Shown here: piece by piece, positions 25,569-34,203 of the stretch
How the letters are laid out: every line of letters starts with the position of its first letter
How positions within the stretch are numbered: position 1 is the stretch's first letter
From: Oscillospiraceae bacterium
GTDB lineage: Bacteria > Bacillota > Clostridia > Oscillospirales > CAG-272
Length of the DNA stretch: 55,947 bases
Assembly (NCBI GenBank): GCA_015064785.1
Contig: SVRM01000008.1
Span: 1-55,947, forward strand
Reading direction: 5' to 3'
The notes under the pieces: generated by a model
What the model was told of the DNA's origin: nothing
Seen by the model: only the letters and a program-made list of their open reading frames with translations
The model's database searches: none
Made by a program: the position numbers and the translations under genes

Positions 25569-26723
25569 TCAGAAAATCGACCGTCCGCCAAAGAAAATTT
25601 CGCCGATGCCGTCAACCAGAACAAAGAAAATGGCATACGACGGGAAAATAAAGACGAGAAAGCCGAGAACCACAGCTGTGATGATAAATGAACGGCGGCG
25701 GAAGGGATCCTTTGCTCGGCGTACCAGGGAGTGCAGACCCATCAGAAAAATACCGGGCATCATCATGGTGGTCAGATTCGCTGATGCAATCTGCATCATA
25801 GAAATACTGCCGCCGATAGGGAACAGATTGATCAGATAAGCAATGATGAAAATGACTGCCGCCGCACGGCTGACGGTGATGCGGTAGACCTTCGGGAGCA
25901 TATGCGCGGTGCGGCACATGCGTACCAGAAGCTGATAAACGCCAAGGGACAGATATGCCAGAATCTGCGCAAGGATGGCAAACAGCGCAGGCATGGCAAG
26001 CTTGACGGAATTGACGGAGAGATCGACCATCGCACGGACATATGCTGCTGCGGCCGCGCTTTGTTTTGCAGTATCTGCACCGGTGGATTCCGTCACCGCA
26101 TCTGTGACCTGAGAATCGATGATTGGATGGGTAAATCCGCCGGAGGTGCCGGTACCAGACTGAGAAGCCGCCTGTTCCATTGCCTCATATGCAGCCAGCA
26201 TGGATTCGGTCATCTGTGTGCGCAGGGATTCAAAAACGTCATTATAGGATTGTTTCAGTGCATCGGGGGCGATGGTGCCGTGTGCCATCATATAGCCGAT
26301 CAGAAACAGTACGAGGAGCGCACAGCCAACGGCTGCGGCACCGCGAAGCACTGCGGCGGTTTTGTTTTTGGCACGGAACATGGACAGGCAGATGGACACA
26401 CCGAGCGGCAGAAACAGCAGTGCCTGAAGACTGTGATAAAAGCTGGCTGTCATCGCAAAAGCAGCGATCGAAGAAATGACGGGTGCTGCGAAGACCAATG
26501 GGGAGAATGTCAGCAGAAAACAGTAGGAAAACAAACCTGCTGTAATGGCTGCCGGGATGGATGCGGAGAGCAGATCCGGACAAATACCGGAGAGAGTCCC
26601 GCCGAGCACGGTCAGAAGCAGCAGCATAAGACGCACGAACGGTGAGGGGACGTGCAGGTGCGGACGCGCCGCATCCGAGGCTGTCTGTTCTGCGGTTTGG
26701 GAGGGACGGATGGGTTCATTCAT
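25569..26723 (-). CDS. YybS-like (DUF2232-type) multi-pass membrane protein
   Basis: 384-aa integral membrane protein with about eight hydrophobic segments: two near residues 30-75, others near 80-135 and 145-165, and four in the C-terminal half, ending ...FPSYAIFFVLVDGIGEIFFGGRSIF. A soluble loop near 180-230 is Gln/Thr/Ala-rich. ATG 26723 is chosen over 26768, since the latter overlaps the promoter and lacks a ribosome site. Its position directly before gdpP matches B. subtilis yybS. Function unknown; a link to c-di-AMP signalling is only positional. The assignment rests mainly on synteny and topology. Confidence 0.78.
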   Translation of the reverse strand: MNEPIRPSQTAEQTASDAARPHLHVPSPFVRLMLLLLTVLGGTLSGICPDLLSASIPAAITAGLFSYCFLLTFSPLVFAAPVISSIAAFAMTASFYHSLQALLFLPLGVSICLSMFRAKNKTAAVLRGAAAVGCALLVLFLIGYMMAHGTIAPDALKQSYNDVFESLRTQMTESMLAAYEAMEQAASQSGTGTSGGFTHPIIDSQVTDAVTESTGADTAKQSAAAAAYVRAMVDLSVNSVKLAMPALFAILAQILAYLSLGVYQLLVRMCRTAHMLPKVYRITVSRAAAVIFIIAYLINLFPIGGSISMMQIASANLTTMMMPGIFLMGLHSLVRRAKDPFRRRSFIITAVVLGFLVFIFPSYAIFFVLVDGIGEIFFGGRSIF

Positions 26724-26785
26724 ATCTGGTACCTTATATATGGATTGATTTGGCGATAATATCGGCAATTATACTTATAATACAT

Positions 26786-26814
26786 AGTATACCAGATTTT
26801 TCCGGAATTTGCAA
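26786..26814 (-). promoter_or_regulatory. Promoter of the yybS-gdpP-rplI-dnaB-tilS-hpt-ftsH operon
   Basis: Minus strand TTGCAA (26814-26809), 17-nt spacer, TATACT (26791-26786), about 63 nt before ATG 26723. Confidence 0.65.
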
Positions 26815-26863
26815 GTAGTAATGAGAATTTCGTTGCAGTTTTACAGAAAATTTCGGAAACTCA

Positions 26864-27670
26864 TCAAATTTTGAAAAAACGGAGGGCATTTTCCCGCGCG
26901 GCATCACGGACCTCGTCCTCGGAAATGCCGCGTATCTCGGCAATCCGGGCAGCCGTATGGACGAGATATCCGGAATGGTTGGTCTTTCCGCGGTGCGGAT
27001 GCGGCGTCAGATACGGCGCATCGGTCTCAAGAAGCAGGTGCGAAAGCGGGATTGTTCCAGCAACTTCAACGGTCTGGCGGGCGTTTTTGAACGTGACGAC
27101 ACCGGACAGGGAGATCATCCATCCGCGGTCACACAGCTGGCGCGCCATTTCCGCCGAGCCGGAATAGCTGTGAAGCACACCGCGAACATCCGGATGTGCG
27201 GCGATCATGTCCATGACGGCACCGTGTGCCTCACGGTCATGGATGACGACAGGCATATTCTTATCTTTGGCAAGCCGCATCTGACGGTCAAACCAGTGTG
27301 CCTGCACATCGCGCGGGACATCATCATAATGAAAATCGAAGCCGATTTCGCCGATGCCGACAACTTTTTTATGATCCAGCATGGCAGAAAACTGTGCGAT
27401 GAGATCTTCCATCTGTTCTTCATCAAACGGAAGCGGACAGGAGCCCGGGTACATGCCGATGACGGCGTACATACCGGCATATCGCTCGGCAAGGGCAATG
27501 GCGGCCATGGAATGCGGAATGTCGGTTCCGACATTGATAATATGCGAAATTTCAGTGGAAAAAAGCGTGTTCAATAATACATCCACCTGCGGCAGACCGG
27601 TGTCCGGAGAAGAGAACCGGCTGTCATGATAGTGGGCATGGGTATCGAAGATGGGATGTTGTGATTTCAT
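26864..27670 (-). CDS. tatD: TatD-family metal-dependent hydrolase (DNase-like)
   Basis: 268-aa TIM-barrel metal hydrolase, associated with 3'-5' DNase or tRNA-quality functions. Metal and catalytic motifs: FDTHAHYHD at the N-terminus, GEIGFDFHYDD near residue 107 (with the family Tyr replaced by Phe), MPVVIHDREAH near 142, GVLHSYSG near 167 and LLETDAPYLTPHPHRGKTNH near 218. ATG 27670 has a GGAG 4 nt away; TTG 27685 is an alternative. It follows metG, the classic metG-tatD pair of Firmicutes. Confidence 0.95.
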   Translation of the reverse strand: MKSQHPIFDTHAHYHDSRFSSPDTGLPQVDVLLNTLFSTEISHIINVGTDIPHSMAAIALAERYAGMYAVIGMYPGSCPLPFDEEQMEDLIAQFSAMLDHKKVVGIGEIGFDFHYDDVPRDVQAHWFDRQMRLAKDKNMPVVIHDREAHGAVMDMIAAHPDVRGVLHSYSGSAEMARQLCDRGWMISLSGVVTFKNARQTVEVAGTIPLSHLLLETDAPYLTPHPHRGKTNHSGYLVHTAARIAEIRGISEDEVRDAARENALRFFKI

Positions 27671-27683
27671 AATACTCCATAAC

Positions 27684-27712
27684 AAAGGGGAACCGCAGGA
27701 CGATTCCCCTTT
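27684..27712 (-). terminator. Hairpin between metG and tatD
   Basis: AAAGGGGAA (27684-27692) pairs with TTCCCCTTT (27704-27712). On the minus strand the trailing tract is TTTGTTATG, weak for termination; on the plus strand it is TTTTTG. It may only attenuate transcription into tatD. Confidence 0.6.
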
Positions 27713-27722
27713 TTGTCATTTC

Positions 27723-29684
27723 TTAATGGATTCTTGTGCCGAGCGGCATGGAGTCGGGCAGGAAGACGACTTCGATGTGATCGCCCTCACCGCCGGCAAG
27801 GATCATACCGCAGGATTCGACACCGCGGAGTTTTGCCGGTGCGAGGTTAGCAACCATCATGACCTTGCGTCCGATCAGGTCCTCGGGCTTGTAGCACTTT
27901 GCAATGCCGGAGACGACCTGTCTTGTTTCGTTTCCGAGGTCGAGCTGGAGCTTCAAGAGCTTGTCGGACTTCGGAACGGGTTCGCACGCGGTGACCAGTG
28001 CACAGCGCAGGTCATTGGTCATGAAGTGGTCAAAGGTGATTTCCGGTGCAATCGGTGCGATTTCAGCGACAGGTTCGGCATTTGCCTTGATTGCTTCGTT
28101 TGCGGCATTGGCGATGCGCGCGTTTTCCTTCTGTTCCGCCTCGATTTGCTCCATCATCTTCTTTTCGTCGATACGGGCAAAGAGTGCGGCTGGTTCACCG
28201 ACAGATGCTCCGGCAGTCAGTCCGCCCCAGACGTATTCGCGGTTCTCCGTACCGATCTGTGCAAAGATGGCATCGGAGGTCGCAGGCATGAAGGGGGAGG
28301 TCAGGGATGCGCCGAGACGGATCATCTCAAGCAGATTGTACATGACGGTACCGAGGCGTTCGCGCTTCGTTTCGTCCTTTGCCAGTACCCACGGTGCCGT
28401 TTCGTCGATGTACTTGTTGGCACGGGAGTACAGACCGAACAACGACTCAACCGCGTCTGCGATGTGATAGGTTTCCATCTGTTCGACGACAGACTGATAA
28501 GTCTGTTCCGCACAAGCCTTCAGTTCTTCGTCAAGTGCTTCGGGGGCTGTCGGTGCGGGAATGATGCCGTCAAAATACTTCTTTGTCATCGTGACGGTAC
28601 GGTTGACGAGATTGCCGAGGTTATTGGCAAGGTCGGTATTGTAGCGCTTGATTAAGTTCTCGATGGTGATGTTGCCGTCGGAGCCGTAGGGCATTTCCGC
28701 GAGGCAGTAGTGGCGAACACCGTCGACGCCGAACTTTTCAACGAGCTGGTCGGCATAGAGGACATTGCCCTTGGACTTGGACATCTTGTCGTTGCCGAAC
28801 ATGAACCACGGATGCGCAAAGACCTTCTTGGGCAGCGGCTCGCCCATTGCCATTAAGAAGATCGGCCAGTAGATGGTGTGGAAGCGGGTGATGTCCTTGC
28901 CGATGATGTGGACATCCGCCGGCCAGTACTTGGAGTAAAGCTCGCCCTTTTCATCGACATCGAAGCCGAGCGCCGTAATGTAGTTGGTCAGCGCGTCCAG
29001 CCAGACATAGACAACATGCTTTTCATCAAAGGTGACCGGGATACCCCAGGTAAAGGAGGTTCTCGATACGCAGAGGTCCTGAAGACCAGGCTTGATGAAG
29101 TTGTTGATCATTTCCTTCTTGCGGGATTCCGGCTCGATGAAATCGGGATGGGATTCAATATAGTCAAGCAGGCGATCCTGGTATGCGCTCATACGGAAGT
29201 AGTATGCCTCTTCCTTGCGGCGATTCATCTTGGCACCGCAGTCGGGGCAGATGCCGCCTTCCTTTGCCTGTGTATCGGTGAAGAAGGATTCGCAGGGGAC
29301 GCAGTACCAGCCTTCATATTCACTCTTGTAAATGTCGCCCTGATCGTAGAACTTCTTAAACATGTGCTGGACAGCGGCAACGTGGGAGGGCTTGGTGGTG
29401 CGGATGAACTGATCGTAGGTGGTGTTCATCAGATCCCACAGCCCCTTGATTTCGCCCGAAACATTGTCGACATACTGCTGCGGCGTGATACCTGCGTCGT
29501 TTGCGAGCAGCTCAATTTTTTCGCCGTGTTCGTCGGTTCCGGTAAGGAAATAAACGTCATAGCCGAGCATTCTCTTGAAGCGTGCAACGGCATCGGTCAT
29601 GATGACCTCATAGGTGTTGCCGATGTGCGGCTTACGGGATGCGTAGGCGATGGCTGTGGTGATATAAAATTTCTTGTCGTTCAT
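27723..29684 (-). CDS. metG: Methionine--tRNA ligase
   Basis: 653-aa class I aminoacyl-tRNA synthetase that charges initiator and elongator tRNA(Met). The HIGH motif is present as KPHIGNTYE near residue 18, the zinc knuckle pairs CVPC and CPDC are near 128-147, and NDKMSKSKGN (KMSKS) is near 296. The anticodon-binding helical domain spans about 350-490. The C-terminal EMAP/Trbp111-like tRNA-binding domain (FDHFMTNDLRCALV to the end, about 550-653) gives dimerisation. The two-Cys-pair zinc domain and C-terminal extension are the usual Firmicutes form. AAAGG precedes ATG 29684. No T-box is visible in the short 36-nt gap upstream. Confidence 0.97.
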   Translation of the reverse strand: MNDKKFYITTAIAYASRKPHIGNTYEVIMTDAVARFKRMLGYDVYFLTGTDEHGEKIELLANDAGITPQQYVDNVSGEIKGLWDLMNTTYDQFIRTTKPSHVAAVQHMFKKFYDQGDIYKSEYEGWYCVPCESFFTDTQAKEGGICPDCGAKMNRRKEEAYYFRMSAYQDRLLDYIESHPDFIEPESRKKEMINNFIKPGLQDLCVSRTSFTWGIPVTFDEKHVVYVWLDALTNYITALGFDVDEKGELYSKYWPADVHIIGKDITRFHTIYWPIFLMAMGEPLPKKVFAHPWFMFGNDKMSKSKGNVLYADQLVEKFGVDGVRHYCLAEMPYGSDGNITIENLIKRYNTDLANNLGNLVNRTVTMTKKYFDGIIPAPTAPEALDEELKACAEQTYQSVVEQMETYHIADAVESLFGLYSRANKYIDETAPWVLAKDETKRERLGTVMYNLLEMIRLGASLTSPFMPATSDAIFAQIGTENREYVWGGLTAGASVGEPAALFARIDEKKMMEQIEAEQKENARIANAANEAIKANAEPVAEIAPIAPEITFDHFMTNDLRCALVTACEPVPKSDKLLKLQLDLGNETRQVVSGIAKCYKPEDLIGRKVMMVANLAPAKLRGVESCGMILAGGEGDHIEVVFLPDSMPLGTRIH

Positions 29685-29720
29685 ATGGAATCAACCTTTC
29701 TGGTTTGGGATGTTTGGGAG

Positions 29721-30500
29721 TCAGATCAGATCACTGCGGCGCGAAAGATCATGACAGTAACCGATATAGGTGAAAACCGCAATCGGCAGGACATAAACAA
29801 AGAATACGATTCCGGCGGTCAGAAACAGTGACAGCACGGCTGCTGCCATGAGTCCGAGCTGGAGGAGAAGCCCTGTGACAGCGGCTTTCTGCGACAGACA
29901 CCATGTTCTGCATACAGCATCGCCGAAGGAAAGCTCGGGACGGTGTGCGGACAGAAACAGAGCAGGGGTCAGTCTTGCATTGAGGTAAAGTACCGAAAGA
30001 AATACAAGAACACCGATAAGCAGCATCAAAACGGATAACAGCGGTGCTTCTGCGGATAACAGCCGTCTGCCCGCAAAATAAAGCGGAACAAATGACGCGG
30101 GAATCAGTGCGCAGAGGAACAGGGTGTAGAGGATCTGTATCCATGCACGGATGACCGAGGACAGTGAAACATACGCTGAGAAAATGACGGACGGCGGAAC
30201 ATGTGCCGGCCCGTCGCCGTTTGCAGCGCGGAACAGGTCCGTATAATAATACAGCAGACCGACAAACAGCGGGGAAAGCAGAAGAAATCGGGCAAGGAGC
30301 AGCACGGCTGTGACAGCTTCCGGGACGGGATAAAGCAGAGACAGCACATAGACAATACCGTCAGAGAAGAAACCCGCGGTGAAAACAAGGAGCAGAACGG
30401 CATAGGTAACAATCAGCGCGGCTGCCCAGTTGGAGGAGGCGAACAGCGCCTGCTGTGCCAGATGCCTGTATTTGCCCGGTGCGGCAGATGCGTGCTTCAC
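29721..30500 (-). CDS. Multi-pass membrane protein of unknown function
   Basis: 259-aa protein with six hydrophobic segments (about 25-45, 55-80, 113-140, 155-175, 205-225 and 230-250) and little soluble mass. The arrangement is reminiscent of DUF975-type proteins, but no diagnostic motif was found and I do not name a family. Its start overlaps the nagA stop by 4 nt (ATGA), and metG follows after 36 nt, so it is co-transcribed with both. No signal peptide, catalytic motif or transport signature is evident. Confidence 0.75.
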   Translation of the reverse strand: MKHASAAPGKYRHLAQQALFASSNWAAALIVTYAVLLLVFTAGFFSDGIVYVLSLLYPVPEAVTAVLLLARFLLLSPLFVGLLYYYTDLFRAANGDGPAHVPPSVIFSAYVSLSSVIRAWIQILYTLFLCALIPASFVPLYFAGRRLLSAEAPLLSVLMLLIGVLVFLSVLYLNARLTPALFLSAHRPELSFGDAVCRTWCLSQKAAVTGLLLQLGLMAAAVLSLFLTAGIVFFVYVLPIAVFTYIGYCHDLSRRSDLI

Positions 30501-31633
30501 TGCACGGATTCACCTGCCTGCCAGACTGCCTTGATATCATAGGTTTCGGCATCGACGAGCAGAAGGTCTGCACGCTTGCCTTCTTCGATAGAACCGGTAA
30601 CACCGTCGATGCCGACCTCTGTTGCGGGAACGATGGTTGCATAGGGCAGTGCTTCTGCATAGGAAACACCGGCGAACCGCATCAGATTGCGGACGGCCTG
30701 ATAGAGGGTGATGGTGGAACCGGAGATGTTGCCTTCTTCATTGATTGCCTTGCCGTCGACAACATAGACCTTTTCACCTGCAATCGCGTATTCGCCGTCA
30801 GCACAGCGGGTTGCGCTCATGGAGTCGGTGATGAGGGTCAGGTGAGAGGGACGCTTTGCAAGGTAAGCCAGCTTGACGATGGCAGGATTCAGATGGAAGC
30901 CGTCTGCGATGACTTCACAGTATGCACCTTCTGTGGTCAGACCTGCGACGACGGGACCGGGCTCTCTGTGATGGATCGGACGCATGGCATTGAAGGTATG
31001 CGTAAAGGAATTGACACCCCAGGAGATGGCATCGAGTGCCTGGTCGAAGGTTGCATCGGAGTGACCGAGGGAAACGGTTGCACCGCGTGCAATGGCGGTC
31101 TTGACGAAAGCCTCGCCGCCCTCAAGCTCCGGAGCGCAGGTGATATGAACATTCAGACCTTCCATACGGTCGAGCAGAGAGGTCAGCTCAGCGGCATCGA
31201 GCGGGAACAGCAGATCGGCTCTGTGTGCGCCGCGGCGCTTTTCGTTGAGATATCTGCCTTCCAAATGGATGCAGTCAAAGCCGGCAGCACGGACATTGTC
31301 GATTGCCTGTTCAATCTGCGCAAGCGGTGCGGAGGCGATGGTTGGGAACACGGTGGTTGTACCGTCAACGGCATAGGAGTGATGCATTTCCTTCATCTGT
31401 TCCACGGTTGCGGAGTCGAAGTCGTAGCCGATGCGGCCGTGAGTGTGCGTGTCGACAAGACCGGGGACGAGCAGACAGCCGGCTGCGTCAACGACGGTCA
31501 TATCACAGGTGCAGGCGTCGGGTGCGAGAATGGACTTGATCTTGCCATCCTCGACGGTGACGGTCGCGGGGACAAAGTCGCGCTGCTCGGTGCGGTAGAC
31601 GCGGGCGTTCTTGATTGCAAATGTATTGGTCAT
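30497..31633 (-). CDS. nagA: N-acetylglucosamine-6-phosphate deacetylase
   Basis: 378-aa amidohydrolase that removes acetate from GlcNAc-6-phosphate in amino-sugar and peptidoglycan recycling. Motifs in order: GLVDTHTHGRIGYDF near residue 58, HLEGRYLN near 123 (Glu metal ligand), SLGHSDATFDQALDA near 187 (His), THTFNAMRPIHHREPG near 209 (His), DGFHLNP near 240 and ITDSMSATRCADG near 267 (catalytic Asp). HLEGR replaces the more usual HLEGP, which should not affect metal binding. No nagB is adjacent. First gene of an operon with a membrane protein and metG. Confidence 0.95.
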   Translation of the reverse strand: MTNTFAIKNARVYRTEQRDFVPATVTVEDGKIKSILAPDACTCDMTVVDAAGCLLVPGLVDTHTHGRIGYDFDSATVEQMKEMHHSYAVDGTTTVFPTIASAPLAQIEQAIDNVRAAGFDCIHLEGRYLNEKRRGAHRADLLFPLDAAELTSLLDRMEGLNVHITCAPELEGGEAFVKTAIARGATVSLGHSDATFDQALDAISWGVNSFTHTFNAMRPIHHREPGPVVAGLTTEGAYCEVIADGFHLNPAIVKLAYLAKRPSHLTLITDSMSATRCADGEYAIAGEKVYVVDGKAINEEGNISGSTITLYQAVRNLMRFAGVSYAEALPYATIVPATEVGIDGVTGSIEEGKRADLLLVDAETYDIKAVWQAGESVQ

Positions 31634-31674
31634 GATAATTTCATCCTTTCTGAAATTGGTTTACAGATATCTAT

Positions 31675-31703
31675 ATTGTATCACAAAATACAGTACCTTT
31701 CAA
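31675..31703 (-). promoter_or_regulatory. Promoter of the nagA-metG operon
   Basis: Minus strand TTGAAA (31703-31698), 17-nt spacer, TACAAT (31680-31675), 42 nt before the nagA start. Confidence 0.7.
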
Positions 31704-31783
31704 GCGTTTTGCTGATTTTTGAGAAAAAATTTTTGATTTTTCGCGCGGACCCGAAAAAATATGAAAAATTCATAAATTTCCCC

Positions 31784-31812
31784 TTTTCAAGGCGCGTAGG
31801 ATATGGTATAAT
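31784..31812 (+). promoter_or_regulatory. Promoter of the ThyX-like/VanY-like operon
   Basis: TTTTCA, 17-nt spacer, TATAAT; start codon 33 nt downstream at 31845 behind AGGAAGG. The -35 box is weak. Confidence 0.6.
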
Positions 31813-31844
31813 TAGAAGACAAACAAAAGGAAGGTACCTCTGAA

Positions 31845-32480
31845 ATGCTGAAAACCGAACGCGTAAGCGTGATGAATTTAGAAAATGCACTGCGCGGTAT
31901 GCGCAACCCGATGAACTCCTGGGACAAGTCCGACAGTTTTTTTGATGACGACGGTCATTATGTTGTCGGAGAAGCGGATCTCTCCCTTGCCGGACGGCTG
32001 GCACGCTCCGGCTCCGATCACCGCAAGTATCTGCGGCAGATTTTTGTCTCTGTTGACATTACAGCCCCTCTCTACTGGTGGAAGGAGTTTGATACCTATA
32101 AGGTCGCAACCGTTGCCAATTCCACATCGACCATGCACAAAATCCATGCAAAGCCCTTTTCCCGCGACGATTTTTCCACAGATCATATGGATGAGGAAAC
32201 GCTTTCGCAGTTTGACGGTGTGATTGCGTATCTGGAGGTCCTCCGTACAAGGTTCATGGAAACCAAGGACAAGCGCTACTGGTACGATATGATCCAGTTC
32301 CTTCCGTCCTCCTATGACCAGATGCGCACGGTAACGCTCAACTATGAAACGCTGACGAATATTTATTATGCGCGCAGACACCATAAGCTCGATGAGTGGC
32401 ATATCTTCTGCGATATGATTGCCGCACTGCCATATGCGGAACAGCTCATCTGCTGTCACGACGAAGCGGAAGCACATTGA
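31845..32480 (+). CDS. Divergent ThyX-fold-like protein, function unknown
   Basis: 211-aa protein. The central part (LRQIFVSVDITAPLYWWKEF near residue 63, then VATVANSTSTMHKI near 88) and the C-terminal ARRHHKLDEW...CDMIAALPYAEQL recall a divergent group related to FAD-dependent thymidylate synthase. The ThyX signature RHRxxSxNxxSxRY is not present in a recognisable form. If it is ThyX-like, nucleotide binding is probably altered and thymidylate synthase activity is doubtful. The fold assignment is by eye and weak. ATG 31845 sits behind AGGAAGG. It is followed after 49 nt by the VanY-like gene on the same transcript. Confidence 0.5.
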   Translation: MLKTERVSVMNLENALRGMRNPMNSWDKSDSFFDDDGHYVVGEADLSLAGRLARSGSDHRKYLRQIFVSVDITAPLYWWKEFDTYKVATVANSTSTMHKIHAKPFSRDDFSTDHMDEETLSQFDGVIAYLEVLRTRFMETKDKRYWYDMIQFLPSSYDQMRTVTLNYETLTNIYYARRHHKLDEWHIFCDMIAALPYAEQLICCHDEAEAH

Positions 32481-32529
32481 TGTGCGGTCCGCACATGATC
32501 CAAGACCTCAAAGGAGGGACGAACCCCAC

Positions 32530-34191
32530 GTGAATCAGAACCCGAACAATCCGAGACGGCAGAATCCGCCGGCACAGCCATCCCGTCAGGGGCAGCGTGC
32601 CGCACAGAATCCGAACGCGCAGAACCGCCGTCCGATGACACCCGAGCAGCAGGCTGCACGGCGAGCCGCGGCACAGCGTGAAATGCAGCGCCGCGAACAG
32701 CTGAAAAAACAGCGGGCAAATGCGGAAAAAGCGCTGAAAAAACAGCAGAAGGCTGCTGAAAAACAGCGAAAAAAACAAATAGAGGCACGGAGACGGGCGG
32801 CAGAGAAGATGCGCCGTCATGATGAGCGTTTTGAACTGACAGAAGAAGAGCGTGCCATCCGTACGCAGATGAAAAAAGAGGAGCGGCAGTACAGAAGCCG
32901 TCAGCGTGCGCATCGGGCGAAGGTCTTTTTCGGTCGGTTTGTTCTGTTTGTGCTGATGTTTGTGACACTGCTCGGCGCCTCTGCCGGTCTGTTTTATCTC
33001 AATCTTGTCAAATATGAGGTTGCCGCGCGCAGAAATTTCTCCTATAAAGTGGGAAGTGCTTCTGCTGTGACGGTTGCCTATGACAGCATGATGCGCGGCG
33101 GACATCTGTACGTCAATCTGACACCGATCATTGATCTGTGTGAGATGGCGGTGACAGGAGACACGGCTGAGCTGCGCTATATTTCCAGGGATGCAAAAGA
33201 ACACGTCAAGTTTATTGTCGGTTCGACACAGGTCTTTATCAATGGCGTTGAGGAAAGACTGAGTGCCGCACCGTATCTGGACGGTGAGGACCTGTACATT
33301 CCCTGTGATTTCTTCTCTTCCTTTGTGTCGGGTATTTCTGTTCTTTACGATCAGGAAAAGCAGTCTGTGACGGTTGCGCAGGTTCCCGTGGAGGAAGGCT
33401 CGACCGAAATGCAGAATCTGCGCTTTGCCATCCGTTCCGATGCACCGCTGAAGGGGCTGGATGAATACAATGAATTCGGTCAGACCTCGCCCGTCGAATT
33501 TGTTGCCGACCTCAGTCTTTACGAAGAATTCATGAATCCCAAGAACCGCGACGACTATCTGCTGCTGGTCAATGCCGAATATCCGCTGCCGCAGTCGTAT
33601 GTACCGGAAACAATTGAGATTGTTGATATCCGCCGCGACGGACGTCCTGTACAGTATCTGGAATTTGTCACGGAGCGTGCAGCTCACGCGATGATTATGG
33701 AGCTTGCGTCCAACGGATTCCCCGATGTCAATATTCTGCTCGGCTACCGCTCGTATTCCAAGCAAAGACTGTTCTTTGATCAAACCGTTCAGGACTACAT
33801 GAAAACGATGACAGAGGAGCAGGCAAAGGTTGCCGCATCCTCGATTGCACAGCCGGCAGGTGCCAATCCGCAGCAGACCGGCTATTCCATGGTTATGCAC
33901 AACCTGGAGGATACCTCAACTGCGTTCTCAAGAGAACCGGCATATGCATGGCTTGAGGAAAACTGCTGGAAATTTGGCTTCATCATCCGGTATCCCGCTG
34001 ACAAGACCGCGGAGACCGGCATGGCGTTCCAGCCGTACTTCTTCACCTATGTCGGACGCTATCATGCGATGCGTATCATGGAGCAGGGACTGTCGATGGA
34101 GGAATACATCGCACAGCTCGATGCACGGAACTATTTCGGAAAACCGTATGAGGAATTCCGGAACGATCTGATCAATAATATCAATAAATAA
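32530..34191 (+). CDS. Membrane-anchored VanY-like (M15B) protein with degenerate zinc site
   Basis: 553-aa type II membrane protein. Residues 1-35 are Asn/Pro/Gln-rich and about 40-115 form a Lys/Arg/Gln/Ala coiled coil. One TM helix lies near 135-155, followed by a stalk resembling the copper amine oxidase N-terminal repeat (about 165-285). Residues about 300-553 follow the VanY D,D-carboxypeptidase layout: LGYRSYSKQ near 403, TGYSMVM near 449, IRYPADK...TG and TYVGRYH near 506. But all three zinc ligands are replaced (Q for H in PQQTG, M for D, F for H in QPYFF), so catalysis is unlikely. GTG 32530 is supported by AGGAGG 12 nt upstream. A peptidoglycan-binding or scaffold role is inferred. 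Confidence 0.72.
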   Translation: MNQNPNNPRRQNPPAQPSRQGQRAAQNPNAQNRRPMTPEQQAARRAAAQREMQRREQLKKQRANAEKALKKQQKAAEKQRKKQIEARRRAAEKMRRHDERFELTEEERAIRTQMKKEERQYRSRQRAHRAKVFFGRFVLFVLMFVTLLGASAGLFYLNLVKYEVAARRNFSYKVGSASAVTVAYDSMMRGGHLYVNLTPIIDLCEMAVTGDTAELRYISRDAKEHVKFIVGSTQVFINGVEERLSAAPYLDGEDLYIPCDFFSSFVSGISVLYDQEKQSVTVAQVPVEEGSTEMQNLRFAIRSDAPLKGLDEYNEFGQTSPVEFVADLSLYEEFMNPKNRDDYLLLVNAEYPLPQSYVPETIEIVDIRRDGRPVQYLEFVTERAAHAMIMELASNGFPDVNILLGYRSYSKQRLFFDQTVQDYMKTMTEEQAKVAASSIAQPAGANPQQTGYSMVMHNLEDTSTAFSREPAYAWLEENCWKFGFIIRYPADKTAETGMAFQPYFFTYVGRYHAMRIMEQGLSMEEYIAQLDARNYFGKPYEEFRNDLINNINK

Positions 34192-34203
34192 TGGGAGGCT
34201 CTT

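Noticed and set aside
30455-31843. 462-codon open frame on the plus strand
   Set aside because: Shadow of nagA, which has all amidohydrolase motifs on the minus strand.
32446-33900. 484-codon open frame on the minus strand
   Set aside because: Shadow of the VanY-like gene; Cys/His-rich composition arises from the reverse strand.
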